Shown here piece after piece: positions 8,036 to 16,903 of a stretch of DNA of 31,864 nt (position 1 is its first letter; each line of letters opens with the position of its first letter). The DNA is taken from assembly GCF_958439165.1 (NCBI RefSeq), contig NZ_OY288132.1, positions 1 to 31,864 on the forward strand. The letters run 5' to 3'. Below the pieces are notes generated by a model. That model saw only the letters and a list, made by a program, of their open reading frames with translations. It did not search any database and was not told the origin of the DNA. This DNA comes from an uncultured Hydrogenophaga sp. Its GTDB lineage: Bacteria; Pseudomonadota; Gammaproteobacteria; Burkholderiales; Burkholderiaceae_C. Position numbers and translations under genes: made by a program.

Positions 8036-8530
8036 TCAGGGTTGCAGGGATCGGGCAGCGCTCAGGGCGCAGGCGTCGTCGTTCTCGGGTCCGCCGCCGC
8101 CGGCCACGCCGATGGCGCCGATCAGCGTGTCGCCCTGTCGCAGCGGCTGTCCGCCGCCCAGCAGCAACAGCTCGGGCAGGTACTGCAGGCCGGCCGTGTC
8201 GGGCTGGCTGCGCGCCTGCCGGCCCAGCTGCAGCGTGGGCTGGCGGGTCGAGAGCGACGTGAAGGCCTTGCGACGCGCGGCCTCCAGGTTGTGAGGGCCG
8301 ACGCTCGCGGCCCGGCTTTGCAGGAGGGCTTGTCCGCCGGCATCGACCACCGCCACGGCAATGTCCTTGCCCAGCGCGCTGCAGTGCTGCCGCGCGGTCT
8401 GGACCAGGCGCTCGGCCGTGGTCAGGTCAAGAGGGTTCGGGGCCGAGGCTTGTACCGCCGGCCCCAGGCCGACCAGCAGCGCGGCGAGCAGGCCGCAGCG
8501 CCATGAATGAAGGGGTCTGGATGTGTTCAT
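8036..8530 (-). CDS. GlcG/HbpS-family (DUF336) secreted protein
   Basis: This is a 164-residue exported protein with a signal peptide (GLLAALLVGLGPAVQA, cut before SAPNPL). The rest is the GlcG/HbpS-like fold: LTTAERLVQTARQHCSALGK, VAVVDAGGQALLQSR, the ARRKAFTSLS helix and the glycine-rich IGAIGVAGGGGPENDDACA ending. HbpS relatives bind haem and act in oxidative-stress sensing, while others are of unknown function. It is the first gene of a likely two-gene operon with the hydroxyisourate hydrolase, placed directly opposite a response-regulator gene with a shared operator. A periplasmic stress role alongside that sensor is inferred, not shown. Confidence 0.85.
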   Translation of the reverse strand: MNTSRPLHSWRCGLLAALLVGLGPAVQASAPNPLDLTTAERLVQTARQHCSALGKDIAVAVVDAGGQALLQSRAASVGPHNLEAARRKAFTSLSTRQPTLQLGRQARSQPDTAGLQYLPELLLLGGGQPLRQGDTLIGAIGVAGGGGPENDDACALSAARSLQP

Positions 8531-8574
8531 GCGCCCACTGTAGAAAGCGGGCGCTGGCCGGACACTGACCGCTC

Positions 8575-8592
8575 GATGACAGCTTTGTCATC
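8575..8592. promoter_or_regulatory. CusR/HprR-type operator in the divergent intergenic region
   Basis: GATGACA-GCTT-TGTCATC is a perfect 7-bp inverted repeat. It matches the core of the CusR box (ATGACAA-NN-TTGTCAT) at all but one position; HprR recognises an overlapping motif in E. coli. It lies midway between the divergent GlcG/HbpS gene (start 8530) and the response regulator (start 8646), so one site could control both operons and the regulator itself. Confidence 0.75.
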
Positions 8593-8645
8593 CACCGCAT
8601 CGCACGCATCAGGCATGCTCGGCGGCTGCAAGAAGGAGTCCTGCT

Positions 8646-9326
8646 GTGCGCATTCTGGTGGTGGAAGACGAGCCCCGCGCGGGCGATTACCTCAGGCAGG
8701 GTCTGGGCGAGGCCGGCTTTGTGGTGGACGTCGCCCGCGACGGCCACACCGGGCTGCACCTGGCCACCGAGCAGGCCTACGAGCTGATCGTGCTGGACGT
8801 GATGCTGCCGGGCATGGACGGCTGGACCCTGCTGCGGCGCCTGCGCGAGACGGCGTCGGGCCGCCAGATTCCGGTGCTGTTTCTCAGCGCACGCGACGCA
8901 CTGGCCGACCGCGTCAAGGGCCTGGAGCTGGGCGCTGACGACTACCTGGTCAAGCCGTTTGCCTTTGCAGAGTTGCTGGCCCGCATCCGCACCCTGCTGC
9001 GCCGGGGGCCGTTGCGCGAGGAGGAGTTGCTGACCATCGACGACCTGCGCATGAACGTGCCTGCGCGCACCGTCACCCGGGCGGCGCAGCGCATCCACCT
9101 GAGTGCCCGCGAGTTCCACCTGCTGCACCTGTTCATGCGCCGACAGGGCGAAGTGCTATCGCGCACCGAGATCGCCTCCCAGGTGTGGGACATGAACTTC
9201 GACAGCGACACCAACGTGGTCGATGTGGCGGTCCGGCGCCTGCGCCAGCGCATCGACGATCCGGTGCCCGGCCGGCTGATCCATGCCGTGCGCGGCATGG
9301 GCTATGTGTGCGAGCTGCGGGCATGA
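8646..9326 (+). CDS. hprR: OmpR-family response regulator, HprR/CusR-like
   Basis: This is a 226-residue two-component transcription factor. The receiver domain (1-~120) has acidic pocket residues VEDEP, phosphoacceptor Asp51 (VLDVMLPGMDG) and Lys103 (LVKPFAFAEL). The C-terminal winged helix (about 130-226) has LSAREFHLLHLF and the recognition region DSDTNVVDVAVRRLRQRID. The start is GTG with AAGGAG about eight bases upstream. This subfamily includes CusR, CopR, IrlR and HprR. The divergent hydroxyisourate hydrolase favours HprR, which in E. coli sits beside hiuH and responds to hydrogen peroxide, over copper-responsive CusR. No copper genes are present. The last four bases overlap the kinase gene (ATGA). 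Confidence 0.88.
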   Translation: MRILVVEDEPRAGDYLRQGLGEAGFVVDVARDGHTGLHLATEQAYELIVLDVMLPGMDGWTLLRRLRETASGRQIPVLFLSARDALADRVKGLELGADDYLVKPFAFAELLARIRTLLRRGPLREEELLTIDDLRMNVPARTVTRAAQRIHLSAREFHLLHLFMRRQGEVLSRTEIASQVWDMNFDSDTNVVDVAVRRLRQRIDDPVPGRLIHAVRGMGYVCELRA

Positions 9327-10738
9327 AGCGGCCGCTCTCCCTGGGCTTGCGGCTGGGCCTGTGGTGCGCCCTGATCGCCGCAGTGGCCAGCGCGCTGCTG
9401 GGTGCTTATCTGTACCGCTCGTTCGAGCGGCAGCTCATCCAGCGCGACGACGTGCAGCTGCTGGGCAAGATGCGCCAGTTGCGACAGCTGCTCGGCCACA
9501 GCGGAACCCCGGCCCTGCTGGCCACCCAGACCGACTACCTGCGCGACACCATGAGCGGCGAGAGCAATGCCCTCATCGAGATCCGCTCCGCGCCGGCCGA
9601 GGGCGGTGACCTGCTGCTGGCCATCAACCCTGCCGGCACCGAACTGCCCCGTCTGCCTCCGGTGGCGCTGGACCGCGAACCGCAGCTGGGAGACATCCGG
9701 CACAGCCACCTGAGCGACGGTGCACCGTTGTCGGCAGTGACCGCCTGGGCCTTGCTGGGCGCGGTCACGGTGGAAGTGCGGCTGGCGCGCGCCTACCCCG
9801 AGCGCGAAGCCCTGCTGGCCGGCTACCGGCACCAGATCGTGGCGGCCAGCCTGGGCGCCGGTGGAGCCGCGGCCTTGCTGGTGTTGCTGCTGATCTGGCA
9901 GGGCCTGCATCCGCTGCGCCGGCTGCAGGCGCAGGCGGGCGCCATCGGTCCGCAAAGCCTGGCCTTGCGGCTGGAGCCCGGAGGCACGCCAGCGGAGCTG
10001 CAGGGGCTGGTGCATGGCATCAATGCCATGCTGGCCCGCCTGGAGGACGGCTATGCCCGACTCAACGGCTTTGCCGCTGACCTTGCTCACGAACTGCGCA
10101 CCCCGCTGGCCACGCTGACCGGGCAGAGCCAGGTCATGCTCAGCCGCCCCCGTACCGAGGCCGAACACGCCCGGCTGCTCGAATCCCAGCTGCTGGAGCT
10201 GGAACGTCTGAACCGGATGGTCGAGAGCCTGCTGTTCCTCGCGCGCAGCGACCCGCAGGCACCGGGAGAGCCGCTTCAGTGTCAGGACCTGTCGGCCGCC
10301 GACGAGCTGGCCCGACAGTCCGATTACTTTGCCGACATGGCTGAAGAACGCGGCCTGCGCATCACCACGCAGGGCGATGCCCGGCTGTGGGCCGAACCTG
10401 CGCTGCTGCGCCGGGCGCTGGCCAACCTGGTCGCCAACGCCTTGCACCACGCCGACGCCGGCTCCGAGGTGCTGCTGCACGCCGCCCCTGACGCCACCGC
10501 CACGGGGGCGGTGGTGAGCGTGGTGAATGCCGGGCCACCGGTGCCACCCGATGCCTTGCCCCGGCTGTTCGACCGGTTCTATCGAGCCGACCCGGCCCGC
10601 AGCGGTGAAGGCAGCGGCCTGGGCCTGGCCATCGTGCGGGCCATCGTGGAGCGGCATGGCGGCTCGGCCACGGTGGAGCAGGACGGCGAGCGCATCGCCT
10701 TTGCCTTGCACTGGCCCGGGCAACGCACCGGCGCGTGA
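9323..10738 (+). CDS. hprS: Heavy-metal/peroxide sensor histidine kinase, HprS/CusS-like
   Basis: This is the inner-membrane sensor kinase paired with the preceding regulator; translation is coupled through an ATGA overlap. The 471 residues contain TM1 (~10-32), a periplasmic sensor of about 135 residues, TM2 (~172-193) and a HAMP region. The H-box has phospho-acceptor His256 in DLAHELRTPLATL. An N-box (LANLVANALHHA), SGEGSGLGLAIV and a final ATPase strand follow. HprS relies on periplasmic and membrane cysteines in E. coli; in this protein TM1 has one Cys (position 15) and the periplasmic part has none, so the sensing mechanism may differ. Confidence 0.88.
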   Translation: MKRPLSLGLRLGLWCALIAAVASALLGAYLYRSFERQLIQRDDVQLLGKMRQLRQLLGHSGTPALLATQTDYLRDTMSGESNALIEIRSAPAEGGDLLLAINPAGTELPRLPPVALDREPQLGDIRHSHLSDGAPLSAVTAWALLGAVTVEVRLARAYPEREALLAGYRHQIVAASLGAGGAAALLVLLLIWQGLHPLRRLQAQAGAIGPQSLALRLEPGGTPAELQGLVHGINAMLARLEDGYARLNGFAADLAHELRTPLATLTGQSQVMLSRPRTEAEHARLLESQLLELERLNRMVESLLFLARSDPQAPGEPLQCQDLSAADELARQSDYFADMAEERGLRITTQGDARLWAEPALLRRALANLVANALHHADAGSEVLLHAAPDATATGAVVSVVNAGPPVPPDALPRLFDRFYRADPARSGEGSGLGLAIVRAIVERHGGSATVEQDGERIAFALHWPGQRTGA

Positions 10739-10845
10739 ACAGCGGCAGGCCCCGCCGTGTGTTCGCCGCCGAACGGACAGCCGCCTGCATCGGCCCGAGA
10801 CTGGGCCCCCTGCAGCCTCGGTTGCCTCCTTGAAGAAAGATCCCC

Positions 10846-11397
10846 ATGACCCACACCCGCACTCTCCCAGCCATTCTCTTGACCGCCAGCCTGCTGGCGC
10901 TGACCGTGGCCCACGCAGCCCCGATGTCCAAGGTCGACTACAAGGCCGGCAAGGACCGCACCGAGGCGGACTACAAGACCGACAAGGCCGCATGCGACGC
11001 CCGATCGGCCAACGCCAAGGACATCTGCATGGAAGAGGCCAAGGCCAAGGAAAAGGTCGCCCGCGCCGAACTGGAATATGGCTACACCGGCAAGCCGGCC
11101 GACCGGAACAAGGTCAACGTGGCGAAGGCCGAATCGGCCTATGCCGTGGCCAAGGAGCGGTGTGACGACCAGTCCGGCAACGCCAAGGATGTGTGCGTCA
11201 AGGAGGCCAAGTCGGTCGAGGTGAAGGCACTGGCCGACGCCAAGATGGGCAAGGAGATCGGCGAGGCCCGCAAGGACGCGGCTGCTGGCAAGCTCGACGC
11301 CGAGTACGACGTGGCCATCGAGAAGTGCGATGCCATGGCCGGCGACGCCAAGGGCGGTTGCATTGCTGCGGCCAAGGCGAAGTTCGGCAAGAACTGA
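10846..11397 (+). CDS. Secreted cysteine-repeat protein of unknown function
   Basis: This is a 183-residue protein with a clear signal peptide (LLTASLLALTVAHA, cut before APMSK). The mature chain is helical and rich in Lys and Ala. It carries three copies of a cysteine-pair motif: CDARSANAKDIC, CDDQSGNAKDVC and CDAMAGDAKGGC. All fit C-D-x3-[AG]-[ND]-A-K-x-x-C, and they lie 50-70 residues apart. Ten residues between cysteines could close a disulfide in each repeat or hold a metal or haem. Similar Lys/Ala-rich secreted proteins are common in Burkholderiales but have no assigned role. It follows the two-component operon by 107 bp on the same strand and could be a target of it; this is only a positional argument. 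Confidence 0.75.
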   Translation: MTHTRTLPAILLTASLLALTVAHAAPMSKVDYKAGKDRTEADYKTDKAACDARSANAKDICMEEAKAKEKVARAELEYGYTGKPADRNKVNVAKAESAYAVAKERCDDQSGNAKDVCVKEAKSVEVKALADAKMGKEIGEARKDAAAGKLDAEYDVAIEKCDAMAGDAKGGCIAAAKAKFGKN

Positions 11398-11401
11398 GTC
11401 G

Positions 11402-11932
11402 TCAGGCGGGCGCCCGGCGCCAGAACAGGCCCAGCACCAGGCCGACCAGCACCGCGTCGACCGCCACCACCAGCACCAGGTCGCCCCGGAAGGCAGCCGG
11501 GCCGGTGCCGGCCAGCCAGGCGCGGGCGGCCCACGCCGCCGCAAACACCGGCACTGACACACCACACGCCACTCCGGCCGACATCAGCGCCGCGCGCAGG
11601 CGGGTGGCGGGTTGGATCGCTCCGTGCCGCACCAGCCACAGGGCCGTCAGCCGGAAAAAGAGGGCGGCCGCCGTGGTGGGCAGCAGGGTCACCATCCAGC
11701 CGTCGGCCACCATCAGCAGACCGATCAGCCAGGCCAGCCCGCCCACCAGCAGGCCCAGCGCGGCCTTCCCGGCGACCTCCACCGCGTCGGTGGGCCGTTG
11801 CATGTCGGCCTGAACTTCCATCAGAGGCGCATTCGCGATGAGCGCCGCCCAGAAGCTGAACAGCGGGCCGCAGACCAGAAAGACGGCCAGTGTGACCGGC
11901 AGCGATGGCGGGGTTCGGCGTGATCGGTCCAT
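11402..11932 (-). CDS. Unknown multi-pass membrane protein
   Basis: This is a 176-residue hydrophobic protein with about four or five TM helices (LAVFLVCGPLFSFWAALI, ALGLLVGGLAWLIGLLMVADGW, LLPTTAAALFFRLTALWLV, AALMSAGVACGVSVPVFAAAW, LVLVVAVDAVLVGLVLGLFW). I do not recognise the family. The ATG at 11932 is chosen because the frame upstream is polar and low-complexity. No strong ribosome site is visible. It is convergent with the cysteine-repeat gene (4 bp between stops) and divergent from the SRAP gene. Confidence 0.6.
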   Translation of the reverse strand: MDRSRRTPPSLPVTLAVFLVCGPLFSFWAALIANAPLMEVQADMQRPTDAVEVAGKAALGLLVGGLAWLIGLLMVADGWMVTLLPTTAAALFFRLTALWLVRHGAIQPATRLRAALMSAGVACGVSVPVFAAAWAARAWLAGTGPAAFRGDLVLVVAVDAVLVGLVLGLFWRRAPA

Positions 11933-12038
11933 CGGATTGCCCTGGGTCTGCGTGTTGCCTCGGTTCTGACCAGCCGCGATTGTGGGCCGCTCGGGCCGAT
12001 CCGTGTGGGCGGCCCCGCCGCCGCCTATGCTCTGGCCC

Positions 12039-12725
12039 ATGTGCAACCTCTACCGCAGCACGTCCGGCAGCCAGGCTCAGGCGGTCTGGAAGACCGGCAA
12101 TCCGCTGGCCATCGACTGGCCGGGCGGCATCGTCGGGCCGCGCAAGAACGGCCTGTTCATCCGCCCTGCGCGCGGCAGCGAGGGGCTGGAGCTGGTGGTC
12201 GGCCGCTGGGGCCTGATCCCGTGGTTTGCCGACACCGCCGACATCCGGTACAGCACCAACAACGCCCGCGCCGAGGAAGTGGCCCACAAGCCCAGCTTCA
12301 AGCAGGCCTGGCAACGTGGCCAGCGCTGCGTCATTCCGGCCGACTGGTTCGATGAACCCAACTGGGAGAGCGGCCGCAACGTCTGGTGGCGTTTCCACCG
12401 GGCCGACGGAGCCCCCTGGGGTCTGGCCGGTCTGTGGGGCAGCTGGACCGACCGCAGCACCGGCGAGGTGCTGGAGAGCTACACCCTGCTGACCATCAAC
12501 GCCGACCAGCACCCGGTCATGCGCCGCATGCACAAACCCGACCCGGCCTTGCCGGCCGATGCGCAGGACAAGCGCTCGGTGGTGGCCATCGAGGCGGCCG
12601 ATGTGGAGCGCTGGCTGCACGGCCCGGCGGAAGAAGCCCGGGACCTGCTGCGCCCGCCGGTCGAGGCTTTGCTGCGGCACGGTCCGGCGGAAGCGCCCCC
12701 GTCGATCGGCCTGCCGGGGTTCTGA
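12039..12725 (+). CDS. SRAP-domain protein (abasic-site DNA-protein crosslinker, YedK type)
   Basis: SRAP proteins (HMCES, YedK) covalently cap abasic sites in single-stranded DNA through their N-terminal cysteine. The ATG at 12039 is fixed by this: it gives MCNLYRS, with Cys2 exposed after Met removal. Other active-site elements are present: Asn75 in STNNARAEE, Glu106 in IPADWFDEPN, and His165 in QHPVMRRMHKPD. The protein is 228 residues, the normal length. The loop after the His is longer than in YedK, and the usual RMPVIL is altered. TATGCT, a possible -10 element, lies only eight bases before the ATG, so the leader may be very short or absent. A second, degenerate SRAP gene lies about 4 kb downstream. 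Confidence 0.9.
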   Translation: MCNLYRSTSGSQAQAVWKTGNPLAIDWPGGIVGPRKNGLFIRPARGSEGLELVVGRWGLIPWFADTADIRYSTNNARAEEVAHKPSFKQAWQRGQRCVIPADWFDEPNWESGRNVWWRFHRADGAPWGLAGLWGSWTDRSTGEVLESYTLLTINADQHPVMRRMHKPDPALPADAQDKRSVVAIEAADVERWLHGPAEEARDLLRPPVEALLRHGPAEAPPSIGLPGF

Positions 12726-12790
12726 GCAGGCGGGCGTGGGCGTGTCGGTTCGCCGATAGCATCGGGGCTGCATTCACCCACCCTCACCCC

Positions 12791-13357
12791 ATGAAAAACC
12801 GACTGTTCGCCGCCGCCCTGGCCCTCCTGCTGATCGCCGTGGGCGGCTACTGGTACTACTCGCCTTACCTCGCCATCCGGTCGATGCAGCAGGCCGCCGA
12901 TGCCGGGGACGCCGACCGGTTCAACCAGCAGGTGGACTACCCGGCCCTGCGCGAGAGCCTCAAGGGCCAGATGACCGCCGCCATCGCCCCCGACCTCGAC
13001 AAGCTCCAGGACAACCCCTTCAGCGCCCTCGGCGCCTCGCTCGGCATGGCCGTGGTCAACCAGCTGGTGGATGCGCTGGTGCGCCCCGAGGTGGTCATGC
13101 GCATGCTGGCCGAACGCCAGGCCAAACCCACCCTGGCCGAGCCGCGCGAAACGCCCGCGTCGCAGCCGCCATCACCCCAGGCCGAGCCCGTTGCTGAAAA
13201 GCGCGACTGGCAGCTCGTGCGGCTGGACTCAGACCGGGTGGTGGTGTTTCAGGAGGAACAGCCCGCCGTGACCGGCGGCCCGGCGGGCCTGGTGTTCATC
13301 CGTTCGGGCTTTGCGGACTGGCGTCTGACCGAGATCCGGTTGCCCCGCGATCGTTGA
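12791..13357 (+). CDS. DUF2939 membrane-anchored protein
   Basis: This is a 188-residue protein with an N-terminal hydrophobic anchor or signal (LFAAALALLLIAVGGYWYY). It is followed by the DUF2939 pattern SPYLAIRSMQQAADAGDADRF and NQQVDYPALRESLKGQM. A Pro-rich linker (about 115-135) leads to a short beta-rich C-terminal part. The function of the family is unknown; its members are small envelope proteins in proteobacteria. The ATG at 12791 gives the shortest sensible signal sequence. It lies 65 bp behind the SRAP gene on the same strand. Confidence 0.75.
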   Translation: MKNRLFAAALALLLIAVGGYWYYSPYLAIRSMQQAADAGDADRFNQQVDYPALRESLKGQMTAAIAPDLDKLQDNPFSALGASLGMAVVNQLVDALVRPEVVMRMLAERQAKPTLAEPRETPASQPPSPQAEPVAEKRDWQLVRLDSDRVVVFQEEQPAVTGGPAGLVFIRSGFADWRLTEIRLPRDR

Positions 13358-13405
13358 GGCCGCCAGGCCCAGTTGCCTCGACAGGATGCGCCGTCACAGA
13401 CCTGT

Positions 13406-13972
13406 TCACAGGGCCGCCGCCGACGGTTTCAGCAGCAGCGCCACCGCGCCCGCTGCCAGCACCACCAGGGTGGCAACCGCTGCCATCAGCACCAGGCGCA
13501 GGGCCACTGGCGGCAGCATCCGGCGGACATCGGGCCGCTCCATCAGCGCAGCAAGCAGGAGCACCGCGAACGACGCCAGCCAGAGGTGATAACCCGGCAG
13601 CGACGTGAGTCCTGTCAGGCCCAGCGGGGCGTCACTGCGGGGGCTGGCAAACTTCAAAGGAACGGCCAGGTTGACGACCAACGCCAGCGCCGGCCACAGC
13701 GGCGAGGGTGGCTCACCATGCCGCTCGCGTTTGTTGCTGAGGACGCCCACCTCGCGGAGGAAGAGGGTGTTGGTGAACAGGCAGGCCACCTGCGGCAGCA
13801 TGAGCCAGGCGAAGGGGAGAAAAACCAGCAGCGCGCCGACGGCCTGGCCCACCAGCAGAAACCCCGGCAACAGTTCGCCCGATGCGGAGCGCACGGTCGG
13901 CGAAAGCCAGCTCAGCATCCACAGCAGCAGAGCGCAGCGCCTGAGCCAGAGCACCATCGGCGTTCCGTGCAT
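13406..13972 (-). CDS. Unknown integral membrane protein
   Basis: This is a 188-residue protein with roughly five TM segments (LWLRRCALLLWMLSWLSP, FLLVGQAVGALLVFLPFAWLML, WPALALVVNLAVPL, YHLWLASFAVLLLAALM, LVLMAAVATLVVLAAGAVALLL). Hydrophilic loops contain SNKRERHGEPP and SPRSDAP. No motif identifies a family. It lies 46 bp beyond the stop of the hybrid kinase gene on the same strand, so it could be the distal gene of the H-NOX operon. There is nothing functional to support such a link. Confidence 0.55.
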   Translation of the reverse strand: MHGTPMVLWLRRCALLLWMLSWLSPTVRSASGELLPGFLLVGQAVGALLVFLPFAWLMLPQVACLFTNTLFLREVGVLSNKRERHGEPPSPLWPALALVVNLAVPLKFASPRSDAPLGLTGLTSLPGYHLWLASFAVLLLAALMERPDVRRMLPPVALRLVLMAAVATLVVLAAGAVALLLKPSAAAL

Positions 13973-14018
13973 CAGCCGAAGTCCAGGGGTTCCTGGCGGG
14001 CAGGGGGTTTCAAGGCGT

Positions 14019-15353
<1,335 letters not shown>

Positions 15354-15358
15354 GTCGG

Positions 15359-15898
15359 TCAGTTCTGGCGGGTCAGGTGGAAGCGGTGGCTGGCTCCGTG
15401 TGGAGCCGGCTCGCGGGTGATGGTGATCGGCTCACCGAAGTGGGCCACACAACCTTGCATGAGCCCCTCGGCCAGATCCTCGAAATGCCGGGGAGAGTGG
15501 TAGAGCAGCACCAGTTTCTGCGCGTCGTGGTGTTCCACGTCGAAGCGCGGCAGCTCGGCATCCGGATAGAGCTTGAGCACCTCCACATGGATGATGCTTT
15601 CGATGCTGGAGAGGAACTGGAAGGCGCTGTCGACCCCCTGAAAGAAACTGGGGAAGCCGACCGCGAAGCGACCGAACAGGTACTTGCCGAAGGCCCGGAC
15701 CAGGTCGGTCACGCCGATGCCGGTGTGCTGCGACAGGGCCTGCACCATGGCCACCATTTCCTGGTGGGGGTAAGTGCCCACCGCGGTGTAGGCGCCGCCG
15801 TGCGGCAGGTGGGCGTCGTCGATGACGTCATCGACCATGTCGGCGGAGAACTGCTGCTCCACCATGCCCAGGAACTCGGTGAAAACGACGCCTTTCAT
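15359..15898 (-). CDS. H-NOX haem nitric-oxide sensor protein
   Basis: This is a 179-residue stand-alone H-NOX (HNOB) domain that binds b-type haem and senses NO. The N-terminus MKGVVFTEFLGMVE is a family signature. The proximal haem ligand is His104 (SIIHVEVLKLYP). The haem propionate-binding Y-x-S-x-R motif is present as YHSPR (Tyr133, Ser135, Arg137). GGAGGGAG just upstream of the ATG is a strong ribosome site. It forms a two-gene operon with the hybrid kinase, five bases apart. The usual roles of such pairs are control of biofilm, motility or quorum sensing by NO; which applies here cannot be told. Confidence 0.93.
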   Translation of the reverse strand: MKGVVFTEFLGMVEQQFSADMVDDVIDDAHLPHGGAYTAVGTYPHQEMVAMVQALSQHTGIGVTDLVRAFGKYLFGRFAVGFPSFFQGVDSAFQFLSSIESIIHVEVLKLYPDAELPRFDVEHHDAQKLVLLYHSPRHFEDLAEGLMQGCVAHFGEPITITREPAPHGASHRFHLTRQN

Positions 15899-16099
15899 GA
15901 CTCCCTCCAGTCAAGGAAGCACAGGCCACATCCGATGACCTCCGAGCGCTCCCGTGGGACTATTTCGGATGGTGCCTGAAAAAATGAAGCGCCTGTTTCC
16001 CTCAGGTACCGGCTTTCGTCTACAAGGTGATGGCCAACCCGGCGGACTTCCAGAAGCCATCCGCCGAATCCTTCCCAACCACCAGAGACACCCCACCCC

Positions 16100-16897
16100 A
16101 TGAGCGACGAGCGCAATCCTTTTGGTCAGTTCGAAAACAACAACATGGGGTCCACCTTCGAGCAGGCACGTGCGGGCGTCAACAACAACGACACCGAACT
16201 CTCCGCCCAGGCCAAGGTTCACCATTCCCGGATGGGCTCGATCGCCAAGAACCAGGAACAGATGGCGAACCCCTTTTACGCTGCGGCATCTGCCGCCGTT
16301 GACGCACAGTACAAGGCCTTGAGGCCCTACAGTTTTGTGACCTGGATCGCCTTGATGGCCATCGCCCTGGCCTGGTGGTACACACCGGTGCCTTACTTCA
16401 ACCGGGGCATTCAAGACACGGACACGCCCGGGATGCCGAAAATGGATCCGGCCTTCATCGCGCAGGGCCGGGTGTATTCGACGGAGAAGATGGCCTACCT
16501 CTTCAAGGAGGGGGCGCCGCTGGCGTCGGCATTCAACGCATGTGCGGCCCGGCCATGCGACCGGCCCGACCTCAGGGCCATCGATTCATTGAGGAGCTGG
16601 GCTGCCGACACGACCACGCCGTGGGATACGCAGGTCTGCGATTACTTCACGGCTGCTGCCAACGGCTACACGCCGGGAACGCGCCTGACCCACCTGGGTA
16701 TCGAGGCCACCTATCGCCTGGACCGTTCCAAAGGCATGTGCATCCAGACCAACCATGGAACCATGAAGGGTCGTGCCGACCTGCTCAACTACATCCGGCA
16801 CGGACTCGCGCTCCTGTTGGCCATCGGCACCATCTGGTGGTTCAAGCGCAAAGTGAAGGCCATCGAGAAGAAATACTCCCTGGTACGCAGGACCTGA
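16100..16897 (+). CDS. Unknown protein with two TM helices and a four-cysteine periplasmic domain
   Basis: This is a 265-residue protein that I do not recognise. It has a hydrophilic Asn/Gln-rich N-terminus (NPFGQFENNNMGSTF), TM1 at about 78-98 (FVTWIALMAIALAWWYTPV), a loop of about 135 residues with four cysteines (148, 153, 180, 214), and TM2 at about 233-249 (GLALLLAIGTIWWF). It ends in a basic tail. The cysteine placement suggests two disulfides, so the loop is probably periplasmic. It converges on the second SRAP gene with six bases between stops. Its base composition is slightly lower in G+C than the genes to the left, which marks the approach to the accessory region. Confidence 0.65.
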   Translation: MSDERNPFGQFENNNMGSTFEQARAGVNNNDTELSAQAKVHHSRMGSIAKNQEQMANPFYAAASAAVDAQYKALRPYSFVTWIALMAIALAWWYTPVPYFNRGIQDTDTPGMPKMDPAFIAQGRVYSTEKMAYLFKEGAPLASAFNACAARPCDRPDLRAIDSLRSWAADTTTPWDTQVCDYFTAAANGYTPGTRLTHLGIEATYRLDRSKGMCIQTNHGTMKGRADLLNYIRHGLALLLAIGTIWWFKRKVKAIEKKYSLVRRT

Positions 16898-16903
16898 TGC
16901 CCA

